Assembly: GCF_026891095.1 (NCBI RefSeq)
Contig: NZ_JAPTNL010000011.1
Location: forward strand, 1 to 64,000
Direction of reading: 5' to 3'
DNA: 64,000 bases
DNA from: Roseovarius salincola
Lineage (GTDB): Bacteria > Pseudomonadota > Alphaproteobacteria > Rhodobacterales > Rhodobacteraceae
Below, one piece after another: positions 1 to 9,195 of the stretch; position 1 is the first letter of the stretch; every line of letters begins with the position of its first letter. Position numbers and translations under genes: made by a program. The notes beneath the pieces are model-generated. The model did no database searches. It saw nothing but the letters and a program-made list of their open reading frames with translations, and was not told the origin of the DNA.

Positions 1-66
1 CATAGGCGTATCGTTCCTCTTGGAAGTTCTGGCAGGCTTGATCACCCGCCACGATACGCCGCCTTC

Positions 67-445
67 TCAAACCCCGTCACCCAGTTTCCCGCATAGCTCA
101 TCATTGTTATAGAAACTATCCTTGGGGCTGGCATCATCGGACTGAAATATTCTGAAGCGCCTCTTGTCGTAACCTGCAACGTCCTTAAGCCGTTAACACG
201 CCGACGTTCAGCGTCTTCGCGTTGAAGCCCCGAGTGTGTTTCCGCGCCATCCGCGCCCGGTAAAGAGCGGCAATACTGCGGTCATCCCCGATGAGATCGT
301 TCAACGCTCCGACGATATTGGCGAACTCCGGCGCGTTCTGACCGGATGTCTGGCCCTCCCGGGCTGATATTGTGGTTGCCGTCATGCTTTTTGGAACAAT
401 TCCGGTTTTTATCAGACATTGTTTCTTAGCGTGGTCGATCGGCAC
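67..445 (-). pseudogene. Unidentified gene, probably frameshifted
   Basis: Two reading frames on the minus strand appear to be halves of one protein. The first runs from a GTG at 445 to a TAA at 185 (86 aa) and ends NVGVLTA. The second, in another frame, covers 189 down to a TGA at 67 (40 aa, LKDVAGYDKRRFRIFQ...) and has no start of its own. Joining them across the TAA region at 185-189 gives a continuous, protein-like sequence of about 125 residues. I do not recognise the family. A mobile-element or phage remnant is possible but not shown. The alternative is that only the 86-aa frame is real. Confidence 0.35.
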
Positions 446-600
446 AATCCCCGCGTGTAATGCTGTTGTTTCGTTGGTGATTGGCGCAGATTGTGTTACA
501 AATAAGGCGTGGCGTTACAACAGTTGGTCACGCGAGCAATTGTTATGCGCAAATTGTGCCAGACGTTATCTGGTTTTTGGATTTGGAAGGAACTTTAATA

Positions 601-1224
601 ATGAAAGCATTAATCTTTGCGGCGGGCTTCGCCCTGATGAGCGCGGTCTCTGTGCAAGCCGCTACAGTGACCAATCTTGGCGATGGACAAGATGCATATG
701 ACCTGGTGGATACCTCCGCCGGGACTGATCTTGCGGCAGGCCTGACTTTCGATGCAATGACCCGCACAGGAAGCGTCGGTGTTTCACGGTCCCCCTATGA
801 CAACTCCGGATCGGCAGGCGTAGCCGGTTTCGAGAATCTGTCTTACTTCAGCGTTGGCCCCGACAATGAGCCATCGCCCGCGACTTTGACCATAACCGGC
901 GGCGCCAACACCTTGAACTTCCTTTGGGGTTCCATTGACGGGTACAACTCGATCGCGCTGTATGACGGTGGGTCCTTGCTTGATACGATCTCGAATACAG
1001 ACATCAGCCCGTCATCCTCGGAGTCCGCAGGGGTGGGCGCGTCCTACGTCAGCATTTTCTCGAACGCACGGTTTGACCGGGCCGAGTTCAGATCGACATC
1101 CAATGCTTTTGAGGTGGCGAACATCAGCGTCTCAGCTATTCCGCTGCCAGCCGGCGCTCTTCTGATGCTGACAGCATTGGGCGGGTTGGGCGTTGCATCG
1201 CGTCGCCGCAAAGCCGCGTCCTGA
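601..1224 (+). CDS. VPLPA-CTERM sorting domain protein
   Basis: Secreted protein of 207 aa. It has an N-terminal signal peptide (MKALIFAAGFALMSAVSVQA) and a C-terminal sorting tail with IPLPAG, a hydrophobic stretch and then SRRRKAAS. This is the VPLPA variant of the PEP-CTERM signal, which exosortase/rhombosortase-type systems use to anchor or release surface proteins. The body is rich in Ser, Gly, Thr and Asp and resembles an extracellular beta-sandwich. The ATG at 601 is chosen because GGAAGGAA lies just upstream and the signal peptide begins there; an upstream in-frame start at 481 would bury the signal. No exosortase gene is nearby. Specific function unknown. Confidence 0.85.
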   Translation: MKALIFAAGFALMSAVSVQAATVTNLGDGQDAYDLVDTSAGTDLAAGLTFDAMTRTGSVGVSRSPYDNSGSAGVAGFENLSYFSVGPDNEPSPATLTITGGANTLNFLWGSIDGYNSIALYDGGSLLDTISNTDISPSSSESAGVGASYVSIFSNARFDRAEFRSTSNAFEVANISVSAIPLPAGALLMLTALGGLGVASRRRKAAS

Positions 1225-1276
1225 CCCGTTCTTCGTAAAGAAACTTGTACAGGGATTTCCTGTGCACCGTACACGA

Positions 1277-1308
1277 TGAGGCCCCCGCGCATGACGTTGG
1301 GGGCCTCA
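1277..1308 (+). terminator. Rho-independent-like terminator hairpin
   Basis: A perfect 10-bp inverted repeat, TGAGGCCCCC / GGGGGCCTCA, with a 12-nt loop lies 52 bp after the stop of the VPLPA-CTERM gene. The tail is AATTAT rather than a T run, so termination may be imperfect. Confidence 0.7.
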
Positions 1309-1495
1309 ATTATGACCAGGCACAATCGGTCGAGCGGTGTCGCTTTCTGGAACACACGTCATAGCGAAGCGTCTGAAAAATGCGACTCGACGCTCAAGCC
1401 TGTTTTGTCCTTCATGGCCGGTGCGGACAGCCCTTTTCATGCTGCTTTTTGCCGTCAGGTCGCCTCGCTTTCTCTCCTTTGGGAACATCGACTTG

Positions 1496-1741
1496 ATGGA
1501 CTGGCTGATTGCTGACGCACTATTGGTGCGGGAAACTGAAGCGCGAGGCGAATATGTAGATCCAAGCTCGCTTCGAGATGCTTCAGATGCCCTGACCGCT
1601 ACCCCGTTTACTGACGTGGTCCTGCCTTTTGGACAGGTTCGCGGGTGGCCACGCAGCGAAACGTTGAGCCGCCGTGGACTGGCTTTCCGCCTATTGTCAG
1701 GCGCGTTCCGAGCTGTGCAACAACGTCGATGGCTGGCGTGA
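1496..1741 (+). CDS. Small hypothetical protein (doubtful)
   Basis: An 81-aa frame starting MDWLIADALLVRETEARGEY. A longer in-frame start at 1337 adds a sequence that does not look protein-like. No ribosome binding site or family is recognised. It lies between the terminator of the sorting protein and the exporter genes. It may be spurious or a remnant; kept because the first 50 residues read like a real protein. Confidence 0.22.
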   Translation: MDWLIADALLVRETEARGEYVDPSSLRDASDALTATPFTDVVLPFGQVRGWPRSETLSRRGLAFRLLSGAFRAVQQRRWLA

Positions 1742-2013
1742 TAGACGCGGGTTTTCGCCCGACGAACGAGCGTCTCGACAGATATGCTCCCGACTGAATG
1801 AAAAGTCAGTGGCAGGTCAGTAGAATCCCAGTGAAACCGCGCCTTGCGAGGAAATTGATGATTTGCGTCAAGGTCGCGCCGTCGCAGTCATCTATGCTGC
1901 ATTTAATTGACGGCCCCGCGCCCGTGTCGATGCACCCGGATTCGCGCCTTGTCGAAGAGGAGGCCAATTTGGCCCCGGCTGATGAAGAATCCACGACTGA
2001 GGCCGGCTCGAAG

Positions 2014-3132
2014 ATGTCCGAGCCGCAGCAGACGCGCGGGCAGCTTGTCCCGGCGACACCGCGCGCGCGCAGCAGACCGTCGCGCCGCTGGCAGGTCTGG
2101 GCCGTGGTCGGCGCTCTTATCCTGGCGTTGACCGCGCTGGTCCTCGCCCAGAATTGGATGATCCGCCCGCCGGTTGTGCCGATCGAGAGTGTCGCGCCTG
2201 CACCGGTCACCCGCCTCCTTGCCGTGAACGGGCGAATCGCGGCGGAGAACTCGGTTGAGATCACCCCGACCGTGACGGGCATCCTTACCGGCCTGCCCGT
2301 GACCGAGGGCGACGCCGTCGAGGCTGGTGATATCCTCGCTCAGGTCGACCCGGAGGCGCAGCGCACGCTGTTGCGTCAGGCGCGCGCCCAGCTCGAATCG
2401 GCCCGGGATGCGCAGGCCGAGGCCCGTGCGGAATTCGACCGTGCCGCCGCGCTTGACTCCATCGTCGCGCGTTCAGTGCGCGATACCTACGCCCACAGGC
2501 TCGAAGCGGCCACGCAGGAGGTGGCGCGCCTCAGCGCCGCACTTGATCAGGCGCGCATCGCGCTCGAGAACCACACCATCCGCGCACCTGTCGCGGGCCA
2601 TGTGGTGACGCTGGACGTCAAGCAGGGGCAACTTGTCAGCCCTTCCCGTCCCCTGATGACCCTCGCCGATCTTGGCACCCTGCTGGTCGAGGCGGATGTG
2701 GATGAGGCCTATGCCACGCAGATCGCCACCGGCCAGCCCGCCGTGCTGCAACTCGCCGGAGAGACTCAAACCCGTGCCGGGCGCGTCAGCTATGTCTCGC
2801 GCCGGGTCGATATCGCCACCGGCGGGCTGGCTGTGGAGCTGTCCTTTGACACGCCGGTCTTGGCCCCGGTGGGTCTGACCGTGACGACCAACATCATCGT
2901 GGAGACACGCGCGGCGGCGCTCACCGTGCCGCGCAGCGCCCTGACGGAGGCAGAGGGAGAGACCGGCGTTTTCCTTCTGCGAGAGGGCCGCGCCATATTC
3001 CGCCCCGTCTCTGTCGTGGACTGGCCCGCCGCCCGGCTCATTGTGACCGAGGGCCTGGCCGAGGGCGACCGCCTCGTGACCGAGGCCACCGGCATCATCC
3101 CCGGTCAGGCCGTAACGACGGAGCGGCGCTGA
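2014..3132 (+). CDS. Periplasmic adaptor subunit (HlyD/MacA-like)
   Basis: Membrane fusion protein that would link an inner-membrane ABC exporter to an outer-membrane channel. From the ATG at 2014 it is 372 aa. A single hydrophobic anchor (VWAVVGALILALTALVLAQ) is followed by a split lipoyl-like domain (ITPTVTGILTGLPVTEGDAV ... RAPVAGHVVTLDVKQGQLVS), an Ala/Arg/Glu-rich coiled-coil hairpin between the halves, and a beta-barrel region. The in-frame ATGs at 1798 and 1930 are possible but lack a convincing ribosome site, so the start is uncertain. The stop overlaps the permease start by one base (TGATG). No TolC-like gene is adjacent. Substrate unknown. Confidence 0.85.
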   Translation: MSEPQQTRGQLVPATPRARSRPSRRWQVWAVVGALILALTALVLAQNWMIRPPVVPIESVAPAPVTRLLAVNGRIAAENSVEITPTVTGILTGLPVTEGDAVEAGDILAQVDPEAQRTLLRQARAQLESARDAQAEARAEFDRAAALDSIVARSVRDTYAHRLEAATQEVARLSAALDQARIALENHTIRAPVAGHVVTLDVKQGQLVSPSRPLMTLADLGTLLVEADVDEAYATQIATGQPAVLQLAGETQTRAGRVSYVSRRVDIATGGLAVELSFDTPVLAPVGLTVTTNIIVETRAAALTVPRSALTEAEGETGVFLLREGRAIFRPVSVVDWPAARLIVTEGLAEGDRLVTEATGIIPGQAVTTERR

Positions 3133-4337
3133 TGCTCTACGCGCTCAAGATCGCGGCACGTTACCTCACCGCGAACAAGGCGCAGACCGCGCTTCTGGTG
3201 CTGGGCGTCGCGGTCGGGGTGTTCATCTTCATCTTCATGTCAGCGCTGATCGGGGGGCTTGCGCAATTCATCCTCGCGCGCACGGTTGGCGATATCGCGC
3301 ATGTCACCATCGAGGCCGAACCCGACAATCCGGCCATCCTGATCGCGCCGGAAGGCCATGTCCTCGTCGTCGCGCAGCGCGGCCGCACCCGCACCGCCTC
3401 TCTGGCCGAGGCCGCCACCTGGCTGCCGCTGATCGAGGGCGTGCCGGGGGTCAAGGCCGTCTCGCCGCAGATCAACGGGGCGGGATTCCTCACGCGCGGC
3501 GCACAGGTCGAGCAGGTCAGCGTGACCGGTGTCGTCCCCGGTCGCGAGGCCGCGATCCTCGATCTGCCGGGCTACATGGTCGAGGGGCGCGCAAGTATGC
3601 GTTCGGGCCTGATCGTCCTTGGCCGCGACCTGGCCGAGGAGCTCGACCTGTCGCTCAATCAACCGCTGCGCCTGCAAAGCTCCGAAGGGGTCACCGCCCT
3701 GCTTACCCTCTCGGGCATATTTGAAACCGGCAACGGCGCGATCGACGGGGCGCGTGCCTTTGTCAGCCTCTCGACCGCGCGCACGCTGTTCGCCATGCCG
3801 CAGGGTGCCAGCAGGATCGAGATCAAGCTGTTCGATCTCCAGGCCGCCGATGCGACGGCCGCGCGCATTCGCAGCCTGACCGGCCTTGATGCCGTGCCCT
3901 GGACCGACGGGGCGGAACAGCTGATGGAGGCGCTCGATGCGCAGGCGCAAACCGGCTATTTTCTCAAAACCTTCGCGCTCATCACCATCGTGATCGGCGT
4001 TGCTTCGGCGCTCCTGCTCTCGACATATCGCCGCCGCCCGGAAATCGGCATCATGCGCGCCATGGGCGCGGGGCGCGGCTTTGTCGTCTTCGTCTTCGTG
4101 GCACAGGGCGCACTTGTCGGGCTGATGGGGGGCGTCACGGGGGCGGTGCTCGGCTATCTGGCGCTATTGCCTTTCCCCCCGCGCGAGGCGTTCGAGCCAG
4201 GCAGCTTGCCGATGGACATCACCCAAGGATCCTACGGGCTGGCCATCACCCTCACGGTGCTCGGTGCGATCCTGGCCTCGATCCTGCCCGCCCGCTCGGC
4301 GGCGCGGGTCGATCCGGTCACGGCGATCGGCCAATGA
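3132..4337 (+). CDS. ABC transporter permease, FtsX/MacB type
   Basis: Inner-membrane permease of 401 aa with the MacB/LolCE layout. One transmembrane helix near the N-terminus (LLVLGVAVGVFIFIFMSALI) is followed by a large periplasmic domain of about 220 residues and three C-terminal helices from about residue 275. The motif EIGIMRAMGAGRGF, typical of the FtsX family, precedes the last two helices. It overlaps the downstream ATPase start by 4 bp (ATGA), so the three genes are probably translationally coupled. The system is likely a MacAB-type mechanotransmission exporter rather than a nutrient importer. Substrate not predictable. Confidence 0.88.
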   Translation: MLYALKIAARYLTANKAQTALLVLGVAVGVFIFIFMSALIGGLAQFILARTVGDIAHVTIEAEPDNPAILIAPEGHVLVVAQRGRTRTASLAEAATWLPLIEGVPGVKAVSPQINGAGFLTRGAQVEQVSVTGVVPGREAAILDLPGYMVEGRASMRSGLIVLGRDLAEELDLSLNQPLRLQSSEGVTALLTLSGIFETGNGAIDGARAFVSLSTARTLFAMPQGASRIEIKLFDLQAADATAARIRSLTGLDAVPWTDGAEQLMEALDAQAQTGYFLKTFALITIVIGVASALLLSTYRRRPEIGIMRAMGAGRGFVVFVFVAQGALVGLMGGVTGAVLGYLALLPFPPREAFEPGSLPMDITQGSYGLAITLTVLGAILASILPARSAARVDPVTAIGQ

Positions 4338-5011
4338 CCGCGCTGCTGGACGTACGCGATCTGGTCAAGACCTTCGGGACCGGCGAAGCCGAAACCCGCG
4401 TGCTGCGCGGCCTCTCCCTGCATCTGGAGCGGGGCGAGATGGCAGCCCTGCTCGGCCCCTCCGGCTCGGGCAAGAGCACACTTCTGACGATTTTGGGTAC
4501 CTTGATGAAACCGACATCGGGAAAGTATCTGATGCTGGGCCAGGATCTCATCGCCGCCGACGACCGCGCGCTGACCGAATTTCGCAACCGCCATATCGGC
4601 TTTGTCTTTCAGTTCCATAATCTGCTGCCCGATTTCACCGCGCTGGAAAACGTGATCTTCCCCACCGCGGTGCGCGAGGGCCGCGAGACACCGCAGGCCC
4701 GCGCGCGCGGGCGCACGCTGCTTACCCGCATGGGGCTGGCGGAAAGGATCGACTTTCCCGCCACCAACCTGTCAGGCGGCCAGAAGCAGCGCGTTGCCGT
4801 TGCGCGCGCCCTGATGAACGGCCCCGAACTGGTACTGGCGGACGAGCCAACCGGCAATCTCGACCGCGTCTCGGCGATGCAGGTGATGGACCTCATCGGC
4901 CAAATCAACCGCGAGGAAGGCACCACCTTCCTGATCTCCACCCATGACGAAAAGATCGCAGCACTCTGCCAACGGCAGATCGTGGTGGGCGACGGAGTGG
5001 TGACGGGCTAG
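4334..5011 (+). CDS. ABC transporter ATP-binding protein, LolD/MacB type
   Basis: 225-aa nucleotide-binding subunit. Visible motifs are Walker A (GPSGSGKST, about residues 41-49), the Q-loop region (FVFQFHNLLPDFTALENV), the signature LSGGQKQRVAVARAL, Walker B (LVLADEPTGNLD) and the switch histidine in ISTHDEK. The FHNLLP and DEPTGNLD wording is characteristic of LolD/MacB ATPases. It is the third gene of the exporter operon and would energise the permease encoded just upstream. Confidence 0.9.
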   Translation: MTALLDVRDLVKTFGTGEAETRVLRGLSLHLERGEMAALLGPSGSGKSTLLTILGTLMKPTSGKYLMLGQDLIAADDRALTEFRNRHIGFVFQFHNLLPDFTALENVIFPTAVREGRETPQARARGRTLLTRMGLAERIDFPATNLSGGQKQRVAVARALMNGPELVLADEPTGNLDRVSAMQVMDLIGQINREEGTTFLISTHDEKIAALCQRQIVVGDGVVTG

Positions 5012-5045
5012 ATCCGTTACCAAATGTGCAAAACTGAGGTTCTCC

Positions 5046-6623
5046 ATGACATATCGCATCCCCTCAAATCGTGACGTCAACCGTCGAAGCATCCTGAAAG
5101 GGGCCGCCGCGTCCGGTCTCGCCGCCGGGCTGCTCGGTGTCTCGTCAGCCCCGGCACGCGCGACACCGTCGCTGGGCGGGACATTTCGCGTCGGCGTGCA
5201 TGACGGCAGCAGCACCGACAGCTGGGACCCGGCCACGACGGCCAGCATCCTGATGATCCACAGCAGCCACGTCGCCCGCGCCTACCTGACCGAGATCACC
5301 AACGAGAACACGCTTGGCCCCGATCTGGCCACCGACTGGCAAGCGCTGGCCGATGATGGCAGCGAATGGCGCTTCGACCTGGCGCGCGATGCGACCTTCC
5401 ATGACGGGCGCCCGGTGACGGCAAAGGATGTGATCGCCTCGATGAACCATCACCGCGGACCCGAGACGACCTCGGCGGTCGCGCCGCTTCTGGCGGACAT
5501 CACCGATATTCGCGCCGATGGCGACCACGCGGTGATATTCACGCTCGCGGGCGGCAATGCCGATCTGCCCTATCTGTTGTCGGATTATCACCTCGTGATC
5601 CAGCCCGCGACCGAGGATGGCGGCATCGAGTGGGCAGACGGCATCGGCTGCGGCCCCTACCGTGTGGTCGATTTCAAGCCCGGCATCAGCGCCCGGTTCG
5701 AGCGGCATCAGGGCTGGCACCGCGCAGGCAGCGGGGCGTGGTTCGACGCGATCGAAATGACGGTGCTCAACGACCCCAACGCCCGGCAGGCGGCGATCGT
5801 CACCGGCGATGTCGACGCGGTGACCGATATCGACCTAAAGACCGCCTCGATGCTGGCGCGCGCACCCGGAGTCATTCTCGACGATGTGCCCTCGGGTACG
5901 CATATCACGATGCCGATGTTCTGCGACGTGGCCCCGTTCGACGATGTCAACGTGCGGCTCGCGCTCAAGCACGCCATGAACCGGCAGGAGATCGTCGACA
6001 AGATCCTGTTCGGGCGCGGCACGATCGGCAATGATCATCCAATCGGCCCGACGATCCCGTATCATGCGGACCTGCCGCAGCGCGAACAAGACCTCGACCG
6101 CGCGCGCTATCACCTCAAGAAGGCCGGGCACGACCGGCTTTCGGTACAGATCTCGGTCAATGACACGCTCTTGTCCGGGGCGACCAACATGTGCTCGCTC
6201 TTCGCCGAACAGGCCCGCTCCGCCGGTCTGGACATCGAGGTGCGGCAGGAACCGGCCGATGGCTACTGGTCCGATGTCTGGCTGAAAAGGCCGTTCTGTG
6301 TCGTGTCCTGGGCGGCACGCCCGACGCCGGACTTGATGTTTTCGCTGGCCTACAAGGCCGGGGCCGAGTGGAACGAGAGCCACTGGGAGAACGTGCGGTT
6401 CAACACGCTGTTGCTTCAGGCCAAGTCCGAGATCAACCAGGAGCTTCGCGCCGAGATGTATGCCGAGATGCAGTCACTGTGCAGGGACGACGGCGGCACG
6501 ATCGTGCCGTTCTTCCGCAATCGCACCTCGGCGCGGCGCGATAACGTGATGCACTCCGAAAGCATCGCCTCGGTCTGGGAACTCGACGGCGCGCGCGGCT
6601 ATCACCGCTGGTGGTTCGCCTGA
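5046..6623 (+). CDS. ABC transporter substrate-binding protein, family 5
   Basis: 525-aa periplasmic solute-binding protein of the dipeptide/oligopeptide/nickel class (SBP_bac_5). It has a Tat-type signal peptide (NRRSILKGAAASGLAAGLLG ... APARA) and the family signature region around WRFDLARDATFHDGRPVTAKDV. The gene begins 34 bp after the exporter ATPase. No cognate DppBCDF-type permeases or ATPases are present on either side, so it is an orphan; the transporter may be elsewhere, or the protein may serve another role. Ligand unknown. Confidence 0.88.
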   Translation: MTYRIPSNRDVNRRSILKGAAASGLAAGLLGVSSAPARATPSLGGTFRVGVHDGSSTDSWDPATTASILMIHSSHVARAYLTEITNENTLGPDLATDWQALADDGSEWRFDLARDATFHDGRPVTAKDVIASMNHHRGPETTSAVAPLLADITDIRADGDHAVIFTLAGGNADLPYLLSDYHLVIQPATEDGGIEWADGIGCGPYRVVDFKPGISARFERHQGWHRAGSGAWFDAIEMTVLNDPNARQAAIVTGDVDAVTDIDLKTASMLARAPGVILDDVPSGTHITMPMFCDVAPFDDVNVRLALKHAMNRQEIVDKILFGRGTIGNDHPIGPTIPYHADLPQREQDLDRARYHLKKAGHDRLSVQISVNDTLLSGATNMCSLFAEQARSAGLDIEVRQEPADGYWSDVWLKRPFCVVSWAARPTPDLMFSLAYKAGAEWNESHWENVRFNTLLLQAKSEINQELRAEMYAEMQSLCRDDGGTIVPFFRNRTSARRDNVMHSESIASVWELDGARGYHRWWFA

Positions 6624-6704
6624 CCCCGACCGGATGTTTACCGACTGACGTCTCGCGACATCGGTCGACCAATCAGCATGGGCAAGACAGTCGACCCATG
6701 ATGA

Positions 6705-7010
6705 AAGGAGCGCGATGGCCGCTTCAGCGACTGGTTCGCGAGCGGAACGGTCCCGGATACGATCAACATTCACTATAGATACATTCTGGACGAGCTGGCC
6801 CGGTCGGACCGTGAGCCGGAGTTTGAAGGGTGGCACTGCGAACAGGCAAAGCCCGTTGCTCGGTTTTGCAACGGGATCAGGTGCGGCCAGTCGCCAATTG
6901 CGATCGGCAACATGGTCGAGGCCGGATACCCTGCCGCCCGTATCTTTTATTATCGGGGCGGCATGCGGGTCTGGCGCCTGCCCGGCCTTGCGGTCACCGG
7001 TGATGGGTAA
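6705..7010 (+). pseudogene. Rhodanese-domain remnant without a start codon
   Basis: One open frame from just after a TGA at 6702 to a TAA at 7008-7010 encodes about 101 residues that clearly belong to a rhodanese-type sulfurtransferase domain. It contains DWFASGTVPDTINIHYRYIL, then the catalytic loop ARFCNGIRCGQSPIAIGNMV and a C-terminal YYRGGMRVWRLPGL. The active-site loop is of the CxxxxCGQS type. There is no ATG, GTG or TTG near the beginning, and the N-terminal third of the domain is absent. It therefore looks like a 5'-truncated remnant. A frameshift from the ATG at 6698 is an alternative. Confidence 0.7.
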
Positions 7011-7166
7011 GGGAGCAGTCGCACGCCTCACATTCGCGCGCGCACAGGAACAGAGGCTTAGTCCCTCATGCAGAAAGAGGCATGATCGTGATCAAGGCGA
7101 TCACACGGCCGATCTGCTATGCACTCACGAAACTTACGCGGATACGGATAGTTGATGGAGGATGAA

Positions 7167-7748
7167 ATGGTAGCGCCGGAACAGGACAACGCAGATCGGG
7201 TCACTGTTATAAAGGTGCCCGAAGCGGTCGGGGTGTTCGACACGTTCGAACACTTGCAAGCGGCATTCTATGACCTGCGCAGCGTGGGGTTCCACCATTC
7301 CGACATCAGCCTTCTCGGAAAACAGGACACATTGGAGGAAAAACTCGGGCAGGCCTATTGGCGGGCACCCGAGCTCGAAGATGATCCCAGAGCCCCTCGA
7401 GCCCATTTCGTCTCGGAAGAGGCGATGGGCGAACTTGAGGGGGCCATTGCGGGCGGGTTCTTCTTTGTCGGCTCCTATATCGCCATGGCCGCGATGCTGA
7501 CCCCGTTGAGTACGCTTGCTGCCTCGATCGCCGCCATCGCAATCGGGGGTGGGCCTTCAGCGGTGATCGGGACACTTCTTGCCCGCCGCGTCGCCAAGCA
7601 TCACCGCGAATATTACGAAAACCAAATCCGGCATGGTGGCATTCTCATGTGGGTGCGCACCCGTGACAAAGAGCACGAGGACCTGGCGGTCAAGATCATG
7701 AAAGAGCATTCCGGACGGGACGTGCATGTGCACCCCTGGAGCGAATAG
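7167..7748 (+). CDS. YflT-like stress protein with glycine-rich membrane segment
   Basis: About 193 aa. The N-terminal part (VGVFDTFEHLQAAFYDLRSV ... HHSDISLLGK) resembles the YflT/general stress protein 17M domain. A glycine/alanine-rich hydrophobic segment follows (GAIAGGFFFVGSYIAMAAML and AIGGGPSAVIGTLL), then a second alpha-beta piece ending HVHPWSE. The ATG at 7167 is preferred because GGAGG sits 5 bases before it; TTG 7152 and ATG 7155 would be too close to or overlap that site. Probably a membrane-associated stress protein; molecular function unknown. Confidence 0.72.
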   Translation: MVAPEQDNADRVTVIKVPEAVGVFDTFEHLQAAFYDLRSVGFHHSDISLLGKQDTLEEKLGQAYWRAPELEDDPRAPRAHFVSEEAMGELEGAIAGGFFFVGSYIAMAAMLTPLSTLAASIAAIAIGGGPSAVIGTLLARRVAKHHREYYENQIRHGGILMWVRTRDKEHEDLAVKIMKEHSGRDVHVHPWSE

Positions 7749-7958
7749 AATCTGGTCGCAATGTTTGAACAGGCCAATGCCTGCGTTGGTCAGGTTCTGA
7801 TCCCCAGATGAATCCTGACACTGATACTTTGCACCGGCTTCAACGAATTTCGATATTCTTGATCAAGCGGTTGCGCAGGCGAGCATTCATGAAACCAGCA
7901 AGAGGCCCAATGCAGACCTGGGAGCGCAAGCGTCGCCACCGATTCTGACGACGTAGCG
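7749..7958. other. Intergenic region before metF
   Basis: 210 bp without a supported gene. It contains a CTTGATCAAG palindrome near 7860 but no recognisable riboswitch, TTRAC-type operator or clear -35/-10 pair. Confidence 0.3.
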
Positions 7959-8900
7959 ATGCAGACATGCGACGGCGCGCAACTTGAAAGCAAAAGATTC
8001 ATGGTCGACAGAATACGCGCAGGTCAGACCAAAGAGGCGCTGCTGCAAGACCTGTACGAGATGCGGGGGCGCATTCCCCTGAGTTTCGAGGTGTTTCCGC
8101 CCAAGAGTTCTGACCTTTGCGTGGCACTGCATGACACTGTCGATCGGCTCGCTCCGGTGGCCGGTCGCGGATTTTCAGTGACCATGGGTTCAGGGGGCAC
8201 GACACGAGACCGAACCGTTGACACCGCGATCACGATCGCGGCGCGCACGGACCGCCCGGTGATGGCGCATCTGGTATCGCTGGGCCTGTCGCGCGACGAG
8301 GTGCTCAAGACGGCTGACACGCTTTGGGTGCGTGGTATCCGGCAGATTCTGGCGCTGCGCGGGGATTGCCCCAAGGGAGAGTCCGGCGCCTTGCCGCCGG
8401 GCTTTGATCATGCGTCCGATCTGGTGGCGGCGCTGCGCAAGCGGCATGAGTTCGAAATCGCTGTGGCGGCCCATCCCGAAACGCATCCCGAAGCCGAAAC
8501 GCCGGGCCGGGATATTGAGTATCTCAAGCGCAAGCTGGATGCCGGGGCCGGAACCGCGTTCTGTCAGTTCGTGCTGGACCCGGCGGCCTATGGGCGGTTT
8601 CTCGAGGCCTGTGGACGACGCGGGATCGACGCACCGATCATTCCCGGGCTGATGCCGCTGGAAAGATGGCCCCGCCTGAAACGCTTTGCGCGGATGAACG
8701 GTGCCATGGTGCCGGATTGGCTGAACCAGCTCTTCGCCCGCGCCGAGACCGCGCCCGAGCTTGAACCCTACCTTGCCGCAGCCATGACGATCGAACATGC
8801 CCGGCAGCTGATCGCCTATGGCGCGCCCGAGATACATGTCTACACGATGAACCGCTGGCCGCTTTCGATGGCATTGGCGACGTTCATGGGACACAAGTGA
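7959..8900 (+). CDS. metF: Methylenetetrahydrofolate reductase family protein
   Basis: 313-aa FAD-dependent TIM-barrel enzyme that reduces 5,10-methylene-THF to 5-methyl-THF for methionine synthesis. The N-terminal motif PLSFEVFPPKS carries the conserved glutamate. GIRQILALRGDCP is the folate/flavin loop, and AGAGTAFCQFVLDPAAYGRF and APIIPGLMPL are typical barrel elements. The C-terminus IHVYTMNRWPLSMAL is family-like. The start is uncertain: the conserved core begins around residue 38, and ATG 8001 would also work. It stands alone, without metH neighbours. The sequence is somewhat divergent from housekeeping MetF. Confidence 0.82.
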   Translation: MQTCDGAQLESKRFMVDRIRAGQTKEALLQDLYEMRGRIPLSFEVFPPKSSDLCVALHDTVDRLAPVAGRGFSVTMGSGGTTRDRTVDTAITIAARTDRPVMAHLVSLGLSRDEVLKTADTLWVRGIRQILALRGDCPKGESGALPPGFDHASDLVAALRKRHEFEIAVAAHPETHPEAETPGRDIEYLKRKLDAGAGTAFCQFVLDPAAYGRFLEACGRRGIDAPIIPGLMPLERWPRLKRFARMNGAMVPDWLNQLFARAETAPELEPYLAAAMTIEHARQLIAYGAPEIHVYTMNRWPLSMALATFMGHK

Positions 8901-8976
8901 CGTGTCACGAAAGGTGCCTGGCCAGACGTCACGGCGAATACCCGGGAAGGTCGCCGAAGACAGGTCCGCGCCGACC

Positions 8977-9183
8977 TTAAAGCCGGAAGAGTTCGGAGGC
9001 CTCTAAGACGGGTCGACCGTTGTCAATCCGGCGTATGTTGTCCGATTGCCGCGCTGCCCGAAAGGTCGGACCCGCCTTCATCGGCACGTTCCCGGCCAGA
9101 TCGCGCAAAACGCTGAGTAGCACCTCTTTCGGAACCTGGTGGTAGCGGGGCACCACACTGAGTTTAGGTGTGAACACTCTCAT
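8977..9183 (-). CDS. Small hypothetical protein
   Basis: 68-aa frame (MRVFTPKLSVVPRYHQ...) starting 12 bp after the stop of the MgtC-like gene on the same strand, so it could be the last gene of the cupin operon. It has no recognisable family or strong ribosome site. Composition is plausible for a small basic protein; it could also be spurious. Confidence 0.35.
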   Translation of the reverse strand: MRVFTPKLSVVPRYHQVPKEVLLSVLRDLAGNVPMKAGPTFRAARQSDNIRRIDNGRPVLEASELFRL

Positions 9184-9195
9184 GTTGCCACGCGA

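Noticed and set aside
6715-7155. 146-codon plus-strand frame starting at the ATG at 6715
   Set aside because: It lies one base off the rhodanese frame, which carries the conserved catalytic motif; this frame has no recognisable content.
7855-7875. CTTGATCAAG palindrome before metF as an Fnr box
   Set aside because: The half-sites abut without the required 4-base spacer, so it does not fit Crp/Fnr geometry.
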